Origin: Macquaria australasica
Taxonomy: Eukaryota > Chordata > Actinopteri > Centrarchiformes > Percichthyidae
Reading direction: 5' to 3'
Length of the DNA: 64,000 nucleotides
NCBI GenBank assembly: GCA_005408345.1
Contig: SEMN01000148.1
Location: 186,001 to 250,000, forward strand
The notes below the pieces were generated by a model. That model was not told the origin of the DNA and did no database searches. It worked only from the letters and a program-made list of their open reading frames with translations. A program made the translations under genes and the position numbers. Below are positions 1 through 8,700 of this stretch, one piece after another (the stretch's first letter is position 1; the number at the start of each line of letters is the position of its first letter).

Positions 1-375
1 ATGTTCCAAACATCTCTCAGCAGAGGTCTCTTTGCTTTGCCTTGAAGTCATTGTGTAAACCAAACTGAAAAAGAAAAAAAACATCCTACAGATTACAAAA
101 CATTCCTCTGAAGCCTTGCAGGGCAGGTAAAGAGAAGTAGACAACGAGACATACAGTGTTTCCTCATACTGATGACTAACTTACTCAGGTTGTGATTTTT
201 AAGTAAAGCACAATTTACTTCAAGTTCACTTTTGTGGGATTAATTTGTGGGATTAATTGGGAATTGTTAAACCCAAAATGAAGGCAGCCCAGGTTCATGT
301 TTATCTGATACTAGTAGTAGTCAGCCTTTAATATTTTGTGATTTAACTATAATTATTACCTTTCCCTAACTTTAA

Positions 376-981
376 AGCTGCACTAGTCAATATGTTTATA
401 TTAATAATGGGTCAAATAAGTATGTGTAATGTGAAAGGGGTCTCCTGAAGTGACACACCCACAGAGAATTATCACAGACTGCAGTTCCCCTCAGCTCTAT
501 GGAACATTTTAGCATCTTTCAGCTACTTGTTTTGGTTTTAGGGCCCACAACTTTAATGTTTTGGATCACTGTTAATGCTCTCGTGAACCTCATCTCAAGC
601 CACATCAGACAGCAGTTTATAGCGAACAAGCTCTGTTAAACCAACTGTATGCTGCTTGTGCAACACCAAACAGCAGTTAGCAACTAACTGGTGAACATAG
701 TGGAGCATTTAGCAGCTAAAGAGCCAGATGTTTCCACAGGGGTTGGTAGAGACCAAAAACAGAGCTATAAGAGAGGGAATATATGACTTACATTCATCAG
801 GCAGTTAGAAACACAACTCAAAAATGAATGCTAATGTTGCTCTGTGGCTGCTGGATGTGTAAATAGGCAACTAATTCCTAACACTTTCGCCATTACGACT
901 TCACAAGGTGATAATATGTCAAAGTTTACGGCTTCTTCCTCTGCCAAAAAAAAAAAAAAAAAGGAAGCAATTAACACTGCT
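376..981. mobile_element. TTAA-flanked inverted-repeat element (MITE-like)
   Basis: The segment is bounded by TTAA at 372-375 and 982-985. The left end begins AGCTGCACTAG and the right end, reversed, begins AGCAGTGTTAA: a weak, decayed inverted repeat. I recognise the internal sequence as a dispersed repeat common in spiny-rayed fish. No transposase ORF is present. A poly-A run (946-962) lies near the right end. Confidence 0.55.
946..962 (+). repeat. Poly-A run (17)
   Basis: Seventeen consecutive A residues lie near the right end of the TTAA-flanked element. Confidence 0.95.
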
Positions 982-1994
982 TTAACTGAATGTTTTTTGT
1001 CCAAAGACCTTAAATATACCATAATGAGTTGCTACTTATATACAGTATATTGTAGCAGGATCCAAAAGTTTTGCAGATATGAATAAAAGGTACTTTATGT
1101 CTGATACTTTGAGGACATTTTTGAATCCAGTAGTTTTTCTTACAAAGCATTTTAATGATAAATACTTTCAATGCTTTCAGTCTTTTATATCGTTATACGG
1201 CTGAAAGCATGAAATGTCCATGTTTAATAGCTCAGAAAAAGGCTTACAGAAGATGAAATAACGTGCTCAGGCTCATTGTTTGGGTTTTGTACACGTTAAT
1301 AGATTCAACTAGCATGAAGTTGAGTAATTGCTGACAAACTTCGTCTGTTGTTTTTAGGTGAACCTTTTGTAAAGTTCTGATGCAAAAAGTTTTGTCAAAG
1401 CTCTAAAATGGTTGTAGACATGTATGAATTACATGTTTCCTGAACAGATGTAACATTGTATGTCTGTTTCATTTGTTTTTTATTTGGATTGACACATTGT
1501 TTGGTCTGTGGTATGTCTATAGTTTCTACCAATACTACTGAACACTCTGCTAATCTGCCACTGACAATGCCAATACATTTTGAAGATGCTTTTTAAAGCT
1601 TAGTTTCAAGTATTCATTTAGTTCAGAAGTGCCTATTGTTTCAAATTGGCTGCACAAAATACATGATTGAGGAGTGATTGAGCAGTCTTCTTCACCGACA
1701 TATATCAACATAAATCTTGTGCATAAAATTGCATCCAATTTTTTAAACTGGACAGTGGCGGCTGTTTGTGAAAAAAAAAAACCTGTCTATCCACAGAAAT
1801 CAGTTTCTGAATAAATCTGAGGTAAGAAATAGGCATGCAGTTTTAGAAAAATTTCAGAGTTTTGTAAAAATTTCAGAGTGTTGTAAAATCAAGAGGAAAT
1901 TGGCGATGTCATCATACTACCAGTTTGATGACTTGTCTCAAATGTTGGGCTCACTAGATGTAAGCATTCTACCTTTAACACTGTGCCATAACAT

Positions 1995-2068
1995 CCATCC
2001 ATCCATCCATTTTCTATACCGCTTATCCTCTTAGAGGGTCGCAGGGGGGCTGGAGCCAATCCCAGCTG
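1995..2068 (-). mobile_element. 5'-truncated LINE/retroposon tail with target duplications
   Basis: The 74-bp insert, read on the minus strand, ends AAGCGGTATAGAAAATGG followed by GGATGG repeats. This is the familiar 3' end of a fish non-LTR retrotransposon; a (GATG)n tail is typical of Rex3/RTE, and I assign the clade tentatively. It is flanked by perfect 15-bp direct repeats (ACTGTGCCATAACAT at 1980-1994 and 2069-2083), so the insertion boundaries are exact. It lies inside the vwc2l intron. Confidence 0.85.
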
Positions 2069-2638
2069 ACTGTGCCATAACATGTAATTGTTAAATCCAG
2101 AAAAAGGATGAATTCAGGCATTATAACAGATATGAAAAACAACCAAGAGGTTACTCAATACTCTTGATTCAAATCACTACAGTAGATCCAAAACATAATG
2201 AAGTTTTCTATTGGAGGTTTATAGCATGTGGCTGACACAACTATAATGGATGCACTAATCCAAGTACTGTGATCAACCATAGAGCTATACCGTTGTTTAG
2301 GCCGCATTGTGTCATATTACATTTCAATCACTTACAGCCCCAATCCACTTGTGAGGAATTTGAATGAGGAGGTTTCCTCATGGGCAGAAACAGTTTAAAC
2401 ACAGACTGTAGTTGTCATGCTCATAGTGTCATTTCATATCAGGCAGTACTGTCATGCTCTATAACAACTGCTGAGACACTGGTCTGATGGGTAAAAACAG
2501 TGCTCCATTTGCAGGAGACACAGGGAAACCGAATCTGCCAGCAATGACTCAGTGTCCACAAATCAAAGCATTAAAATACTGTTAAAGCATCTGTTGGTTT
2601 AGTAATGCTGGATGAATGTTCAGTTGATGGTGCAGGGA

Positions 2639-2650
2639 GGGGGGGGGGGG
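2639..2650 (+). repeat. G12 homopolymer
   Basis: Twelve consecutive G residues follow GGGA, a tract able to form a G-quadruplex. Confidence 0.9.
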
Positions 2651-3390
2651 ATGACATCACTCTGGGAGGCAGCCATCTTTGTGCCCTTGGCCAATAAACA
2701 CATTTGAATGATACTTTTACAGTGTGCATGGGAACTGATATATAGTCACAGTAAGCGAAAGCCTCACTAGCCCGAACCCTAACAACCCCCCACTGCAGGT
2801 CAGTGCTGCTGTTCAGTTGTACTTTGCCATTTTTAAACAATAAATATCATCAAAGTCGATTGCTGTCAACAAGTTGCAAGACCAGAAAGCAGTATGTGTT
2901 TGATGCACTGTACTTGATATTCCTCAACACTGGCCTTTGTTCCCGTGAGACATAGTGGAGTCTAGTGCAAGTCTACTTAGGGGTAAAACAACTGAATAGC
3001 CCAGACTGCCATGTAAGATGGCTGCTTTAGTGGCATCCAGACTTTTGACTGTGGCTGACTGAATCAACCTGGCAAGATGGAACCAACTCATGAGCATCAG
3101 TTGGGCACCACAGCCCTTAAATGTCATCTTATAATGTATAAGCTATTCTATCATTATACTGGAAGACAAGATCAAATACAATACCAGTAATTAGATTGGA
3201 AACAGTATCTTTAAAAATCATAAACGCTGCTGCTACTGTATGAGACAGGATGTTTAGTGCATATTAGAAATGTTGAAGACACATTTTATTAAGTGCTAGA
3301 ATTATGCCACGACTTGGGTTTTTGTAAGATGACGCACCTGAGGTTGTTGTAAAAAAACAACAACCTCTTAGGTCTTAGAACTCAGATCTT

Positions 3391-3392
3391 AC
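3391..3392 (-). other. vwc2l: Splice donor of vwc2l coding exon
   Basis: On the minus strand the exon ends TTCAAG and the intron begins GTAAGA, a near-consensus donor. The codon for Lys is complete, so the intron is phase 0. If unspliced, the reading frame runs only five more codons to a stop, as expected for intron read-through. Confidence 0.9.
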
Positions 3393-3779
3393 CTTGAATT
3401 CTTCCAGTATTTTATACGTTTTCCCCCGGTACTCGCAAAAGTTTTTAACCTCCTTGCACTCGGGGCAGCATCCATTGTGCTCCACTTTGGTGCACTTGGG
3501 GTGCAGTTTGGGGCACTCTGGCTGGTCGCACACAGGCCCGTCCTCCGTGCACACGCACGGACAGTTCGAGTGTCCCGGGTAGAAGCGCTCCCCGAGTTTG
3601 TAGACGAAGCCACTGTCGTCCACGCACCCTTTCCCCCGGTAGTCATCAAAGACGATGTTTTCACTGGCGGTCCGCTCCGCTTCGTCCGCGGCGTAATCCT
3701 CGGGGTTACCCACCGAGGCCGGAGACACGGCGCTCAGGGCCAGCAGGAGCACGAAGGCGGCCGAGGGGAGATGGCCCAT
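3393..3779 (-). CDS. vwc2l: vwc2l (brorin-like) first coding exon, partial
   Basis: This exon encodes the N-terminal 129 residues of a secreted von Willebrand factor C (VWC) protein. From the chosen Met, residues 1 to about 23 are a signal peptide (hydrophobic run AAFVLLLALSAVSPAS). A short acidic linker follows (NPEDYAADE), then the family motif FDDYRGKGC. The first VWC domain has all ten cysteines, including the CPCVC and CCPEC clusters, and FCEYRGKTYKILEEFK opens the second VWC domain. The match to vertebrate VWC2L is near-identical across the domain (GCVDDSGFVYKLGERF, CTKVEHNGCCPECKEVKNFC), and clearly closer than to its paralogue VWC2. The start at 3779 is chosen over in-frame ATGs at 3806 and 3794. 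It has the best Kozak context (A at -3, G at +4) and gives the same distance to the EDY motif as mammalian VWC2L. The exon ends in phase 0 at AAG|GTAAGA. Family knowledge: brorin-like is a neural secreted protein related to BMP-modulating chordin-type VWC proteins. The rest of domain 2 and the C-terminus are not in the window. Confidence 0.95.
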
Positions 3780-3806
3780 CCTTCTCCGCGGCATCGATAT
3801 CCACAT

Positions 3807-3830
3807 TCAACAAGATTGTGTGGATGTCAT
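3807..3830 (-). other. Upstream ORF 2 (7 codons)
   Basis: This is a seven-codon ORF (MTSTQSC) whose ATG has G at -3. Its TGA stop is directly followed by the in-frame ATG at 3806. It is in frame with vwc2l and begins three bases after the stop of upstream ORF 1. Confidence 0.45.
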
Positions 3831-3832
3831 CC

Positions 3833-3875
3833 CTAGGCTCCCGGTATCCTCTCCGGATCCGTCCTGCGCTTCATT

Positions 3876-3907
<32 letters not shown>
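3833..3907 (-). other. Upstream ORF 1 with ten tandem AUGs
   Basis: On the minus strand the repeat reads ATG ten times (3907-3878), then ATA, then ATG at 3874-3872. It continues as MKRRTDPERIPGA to a TAG at 3835-3833. The frame differs from that of vwc2l. Every AUG in the run would initiate the same upstream ORF. Whether it is in the mature mRNA depends on the predicted acceptor at 3924. Confidence 0.5.
3878..3907. repeat. (ATC)n microsatellite, 10 units
   Basis: There are ten perfect CAT units on the plus strand, equal to ATG/GAT on the minus strand. Flanking imperfect units lie at 3871-3877 and 3908-3910. It sits inside the predicted vwc2l leader, so length variation would change the number of tandem AUGs. 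Confidence 0.95.
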
Positions 3908-3909
<2 letters not shown>

Positions 3910-3923
3910 CTTGAGGAAATGGG

Positions 3924-4775
3924 CTGCAGTGGAAAAAATAAGAGATGACATGATGGATGGTGATCCCACTGCTGTTGTTCTGCACATCCTCAAACCAGTA
4001 AACCTCACTTTCTGAATACTTAATTTTTCTTTTTTTGCTTAGGCCTGTGTATATCTTGTCCTACTGCTGCAACCAGTTGTCTTTATAGGAATCATTCAAG
4101 TTTCTTTAATTATTTTTCTATCTCCAGAGACAAATGGGACTCCCTAATGTAGCTTACTCAACAGGCTAATGCCATTATTCCTGAAAGAAAACAAAAACCT
4201 TTGTTGACATAAGAAGGGTTCAGTCAATATGTGCGCGTGTGTGGTGGTGGTGGTGGTGTTCAGGTTCAAATCATTCTCTTTGTGCAAAATCTCATCAATA
4301 GCTGAACGTCCAACAACAGAGGAAAAGGTTACAACATCCATATCTGAAGTGGGTGGAGTGGGCTCCTCACAGTATTCTTCTCCACATTCAATAAAACCCA
4401 ACCTATTAGCTATCTTGTACAAATTCAAACTCTGTGAGAGCGACCAGAGACAACAGGTAGGCTACCTATTAGTCTATTTCAAATTCTCTTGAAGCCAATA
4501 ATTCTACAAATTACTGCTCAAACATTAGACTTACAGTAACCTGTTCTTACTAAATCAGCCATGCAACATGCAAATGTCCCGAATCATAAATGCGCAATGA
4601 TTTAACCCAAACCACAGAGCAGAATCCAGACAGTTAAGCAATATAGGCTATAGCGGGAAATAAACGTTTCCCCTTGGCTTGGAGTCGTTTGGTTTCAAAG
4701 TGCTGCGTGTCTTGACAGATGAATTGAAAAGCCAGTGACAACAGGGATGTATATTAAACGATAGGGCAAACTCAC
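3924..4775 (-). other. vwc2l: Candidate leader intron of vwc2l
   Basis: This stretch lies between the predicted acceptor at 3924 and a donor-like GCG|GTGAGT with its GT at 4775-4774. It contains a short GGT/GTG repeat at about 4240-4258 and a calm AT-rich body with no coding signal. Confidence 0.35.
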
Positions 4776-4999
4776 CGCGTTGAAATTGCTTGTTATCCAC
4801 TTAGTGTGAAGCCAGAGAGCCCAACACATAGAGGGCTGGAGCAGATTAAAGATAGTCGCCTAGCCTATTGGAAACTTCACTTTATCCACAGGGTAGATTC
4901 TCCAGACTCCAGGAGATACTATAATCCTCCCTCACGGTCGCGACGCTGGATTTAAAAGCAATTAAACACCAGCCTCTTGGAGGTATGGTCCCCCTTTTC
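4776..4999 (-). other. vwc2l: Candidate non-coding leader exon of vwc2l
   Basis: On the minus strand a good acceptor (TTTTCTTTGCACAG, AG at 5001-5000) and a consensus donor (GCG|GTGAGT, after 4776) bound 224 nt. No long ORF is present. It could be a second leader exon, or the 3' part of a longer first exon. Evidence is splice-site strength and position only. Confidence 0.3.
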
Positions 5000-5065
5000 C
5001 TGTGCAAAGAAAATGATATCCACGTAAAAGTAGGTCTGCTTCATGAACATCCTCATCGGACTCAC

Positions 5066-5290
5066 CTTTTTGAGACAATATTACAGTTCACGTCCGAAGG
5101 CATGCGGTACGGAGAGAGAGGCAGAGAGACCGAGAAAAACAGCTCGAAAAATCCTCTATAGCGTTCCCTGAGAATCCGGAGTCAATTCAATATTTCCCAA
5201 TGATGCAGGTGAATCTGAGAAAGCAGCAGTCTGTCTTGTGCACGTGTGTGTGTGTGTATACATCCAGTGGTTGCATGAAAAATAATTATC
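5066..5290 (-). other. vwc2l: Candidate first (non-coding) exon of vwc2l
   Basis: A textbook minus-strand donor, AAAAAG|GTGAGT, follows base 5066. The 5' boundary is a guess: a weak TATA-like TTTTTATACT lies at about 5319-5310 on the minus strand, which would start transcription near 5290. If used together with the acceptor at 5000, the intron would be only about 66 bp, at the lower limit for fish, so this exon and the one at 4776-4999 may be alternatives. Confidence 0.3.
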
Positions 5291-5311
5291 CAGAAAGGAA
5301 GAAGTTTAGAG

Positions 5312-5320
5312 TATAAAAAG
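5312..5320 (+). promoter_or_regulatory. TATA box on the plus strand
   Basis: TATAAAAAG is a perfect TATA box, but it points away from vwc2l. It could drive a divergent plus-strand transcript. No clear plus-strand gene follows. Confidence 0.25.
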
Positions 5321-5404
5321 AAAATAAACCAAACGGGATTGAAGCCAGTCAGTGTTTGATTTTCGGTCGCATTCGGGGGAGACTGACGAGGGAGCGCTCC
5401 GACT

Positions 5405-5421
5405 TTCAGCACCTTGGAGAG
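5405..5421 (+). promoter_or_regulatory. RE1/NRSE site (REST binding), consensus match
   Basis: TTCAGCACCTTGGAGAG fits every position of the 17-base degenerate RE1 consensus NTYAGMRCCNNRGMSAG, and GCGAC follows as in the extended 21-base form. REST silences neuronal genes in non-neuronal cells. The site lies about 340 bp upstream of the candidate vwc2l leader donor, in the predicted promoter of a neural secreted-factor gene. The motif match is seen directly; binding and function are inferred. Confidence 0.65.
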
Positions 5422-5456
5422 CGACTGTCTCCTGCGTCCTGCACTGAGCAGAGCAG

Positions 5457-5467
5457 AGCGCCCCCTG
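5457..5467 (-). promoter_or_regulatory. CTCF-like core motif
   Basis: The minus strand reads CAGGGGGCGCT, matching the 3' core of the CTCF motif (AGRKGGCRSY). The upstream part of the motif (CCAS) is not matched, so this is a partial site. Confidence 0.3.
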
Positions 5468-5718
5468 TCCCCTTCTGTCACCCACAGACACAACGACGCT
5501 CACATCCCACGATCCGAGGCCAAGTCCGACTGCATGTCTTGAACTGGTCCGGCAAGAGTTAAAGGCTAAAAATCAAGTCAAACGACGAAATAAGTGGTCA
5601 GTTGTCAGAGGGGTTCCCAGAGGAGCAGCTGGGAGATTGAGGAGGTAGGCTAGATCTGTCAAATGTGTGTGAGTGCCTTTTTGTGTTCGTAAACGGCTGC
5701 GCCCGTGTGCATGTTCGT

Positions 5719-5762
5719 GTCATTACGCGCCTGTGCATGTGTGTCTGCGTACGTGCGCGCCA
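5719..5762. other. CpG-bearing purine/pyrimidine alternating tract
   Basis: This degenerate (TG)n tract is interspersed with CG steps (TACGCGCC, TGCGTACGTGCGCGCC). Such alternating sequence can adopt left-handed Z-DNA under supercoiling. It lies within 700 bp of the predicted vwc2l promoter. Confidence 0.4.
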
Positions 5763-8700
5763 GAGTGTCTTCACACATGACCTGCAGCATGTTTCCCTGA
5801 GTCACTCATTATTTGCAGCACAGTTTACAGAAACCCATTTGTATTCTACGGAGCAACGCAAAAAGGGAGTCTGACTTCTCAGCCCCTACACAACATAAAA
5901 ATACAGCGTGCCTTTGCAGAGCAGCATCAGCTTTGTTTTACAGATGGTAGCCCGTAGGGGCCACTGCCTGACTACATTCAGTCTGAGAACAGATGACTGA
6001 GTGAGACCCCAAAGACCATCACTTAATTAGTTACCCCCATGAGGGATCATACACATCTTATCCACGGCAACCTTATGGCCTGTTTTGTTCAAATATAACT
6101 AAGTGTTCATGGCCTTTATGTGAGTAATGATTAAAACCTGCAGTTTTATAGGTGCTCTTTTACTTGAAACAGCTGTCAGTCCCCAAGGTAACTCAGTCGA
6201 AAACCCACCTAGTATTACAAATGGTATAGTTGCATCTGCTGCATGCTTGACCAATCATGGAAGGTCAGATCCAACTGAAACAGCCTAATTAACAAAATAC
6301 ATTCACATGATGGGTCAAGGCATGGATTCTGGGTATTTTTGGCATAATTTTCTACCTGATTGAAAACTACTTTAAAAAGATTTATATGGCTATCTGTGTT
6401 CAGAGTCATATACACAGATCAATATTCAGAACATCCTTGCAGCATAAGTATGGTTTCAGGCATGAACTCTGACTGGACAATTAACATCATCTTATGTATG
6501 TATATATAATGTAAAACAACTGATGAGGTGAACTGAGTTTAAACCCACCATCCCACGTTCCCTTATTAACTCCCCTAATGACAGAGGAGAGGATGGGCGT
6601 AAAAAGAAGCAGACATGTTAGAGAGAGACTTCTAAGATTGTGCAAAAAGGGGCTGCAGCTCAACATCAAGAATATGGCCTAAATATATCAAGTGTATATG
6701 CTCATTAATGCATGGGCATAACCTGGGCCCCTCTTCTCTTCTGAATATGATTCTGCGCGGCAAGCAGCAAGCCTGCTCTGTGGTAACATTTGTTAAGTAA
6801 ATTTAGCATCAAGCTCAGGCTTGATGACATTCAACCTCCATAACTAAAACACTCTATCGAAAGAGCAATGTGTTAGCCAGCTCCCTGTCAGCTACACTCC
6901 GCTAATTATTTTCCTAATCCCAGAAAGGCTCGGAAATGTGAATTATAATAAGTATATGATCTCTATAATTAGACTAAATATGCAGCATATAACATCTAAG
7001 TGCAGTGCTAAGTCACTCAGGTTGTGAGACAGTGCAGCCAGTGCCACTGACAGGAATCATGTGGGGGTTAGTTATCTCTAAAAGGTGGCAGGTGTTTGAA
7101 ATGCAGATGCCGGCAAAGCTGCAATCACAACAAAACCTGTGGCAAGCGGGGGTTTGTCAAACTCCTGGTAACACGCGCAAAGTGCATAATTACTGTGTCA
7201 GCTGAAACATTTAGCAGGCAAACACGCGAGGGCAAACTGAGGTTGCACTGTTAACTTTTCTCCTCGACTGAGTACAGAAAGGAGGAAGGCATATTTTCAT
7301 TTACATTTTCATATGGTGTTTGCATTTCTCTTTATCGCCTCTAATGTTGGCTTCTGTTCTCTCGTCATGTAAAATCTGCATTTGACTTCATCAAGTTGCA
7401 TGTGTGGGCTGCATTTCCCACCTCACTCTAACAAGACTGGGTTTCTCTCTCTGACTTCATTTCCCCTTCAAATCGTGCCTCCTCCACAAGCGGATGCGTT
7501 TTGTGTCAGATTAGGAAACTATTATTGACACCAAACAGAACAACTTGTGGTTTCTAAAGGCCTGTCTTTCTCCCAGTGCATGTCTTTCTCTTAGACCCTG
7601 TCCAAGACATGCATGTTTGTCAGATAAAAACATGCATTTTCCAGCCTGTACTACACTGCGTGCTTCACTATGCACCACAACCCCCCTACCCACATCCGGT
7701 CCCCGACTCTCTGTACAGAGACATCTTGGCCATTGACCTGGTTACAAAGACAAGGAACACTTATGGTTTGTAAAGCCTCTCATCTTCCTACTACTTCTCA
7801 CACCACTCTCCGCAATGGAGCCAGAACAAGTATATATATCATTTATTAAATCTGACATTGCACTTGGGTAAATGTTGGATCCTAATGTGAGATGTGTTGT
7901 CTACTGCAGCACGCCATGGTCCATTAGGCCTTCACTCTGGCTCACAAAAAACATGGGGTGGATGATACAAAACAACACCGGGACTGAGAAATGTACTAGA
8001 TTAACCGCCTCTATTAACAGACTCACCGTGCCTTACTCTTGGATGGTGAAGTAGTCTTGTTGATAGTGCTTTCATATGACATTTTCCTGAGCCCACTAAC
8101 AGAGGTGTTTACATCTCAGTTGTGTCTGATGTGAGGCAAACAATTCCCAGCCCACAGGACTGGGTTCCAATTCAATCAGCTAATGGAAAGGGAGCTCTTC
8201 ATCCCCCTGTCTCCTGCATTCTACCACCTCCATTTTCCTGCAGCAACACATTCACTGCGGCAGTCTGTACCAAATGTTATAATGGTTTAGCCATTAGGGC
8301 TACATTTATAGCCTGCTAGCAGGTCTTGGGCATTATATTTGGTCACAGCTATTCATGTTAACTTATTAAACTGAATGCCAGAGAGGGAGAAAGCAGAGTG
8401 AGCTGAAGCAAGTGAGAGAGAGCAGAAAGAGAAGACACAGATAGCAGGAGGGGAGGTGGGCCTCAGGCGAATCAAGACTTTTGTGTTAGTGAAGCATACA
8501 TTTCCCCTCTTCCATGGAAATGGGTTACGCTTAATAAAGCGAAGGCTTTGTGCTAGTGTCTCTAGCAGTGAAATTCATGTTTAACAACGCAGTTATGCCT
8601 CTCACTCGCTAAGTATTCTGTCCGTGCATTTACATTAACACTAGTAGTACAATTTTACTGTGACAAATTTAATCCTTGGCTTGAGCTCCTGCAATCCCCT

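Larger units (their letters stand above)
1..3390 (-). other. vwc2l: vwc2l intron (partial)
   Basis: This is sequence downstream of the coding exon on the minus strand. I looked for the rest of the second VWC domain (a PCE-x-CRC type exon) on the minus strand and did not find it, so the next exon lies beyond base 1. The intron holds a TTAA-flanked element (376-981), a poly-A run (946-962), a short retroposon tail (1995-2068) and a 12-base G run at 2639-2650. Apart from these I see nothing recognisable. Confidence 0.8.
3780..3923 (-). other. vwc2l: vwc2l 5' untranslated part of the coding exon
   Basis: The predicted exon begins at 3923, after a strong minus-strand acceptor (TTATTTTTTCCACTGCAG) whose AG is at 3925-3924. 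A non-coding leader of about 144 nt precedes the preferred start. It contains a (GAT)n repeat, two short upstream ORFs and two weaker in-frame ATGs (3806, 3794). An in-frame TGA at 3809-3807 closes the frame upstream, so the coding region cannot extend further 5' within this exon. The exon boundary is inferred from splice signals only. Confidence 0.6.

Noticed and set aside
1..3390. Further vwc2l coding exons
   Set aside because: I searched the minus strand for the cysteine-rich remainder of VWC domain 2 and the C-terminal CKNGPNC-type region and found neither.
3477..3836. Plus-strand 119-codon ORF over the vwc2l exon
   Set aside because: It is antisense to a clear VWC-domain exon and owes its openness to that exon's base composition.
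3818..4015. Plus-strand ORF with a poly-histidine run
   Set aside because: It is the shadow of the (ATC)n microsatellite and the vwc2l leader on the other strand; no other coding sign.
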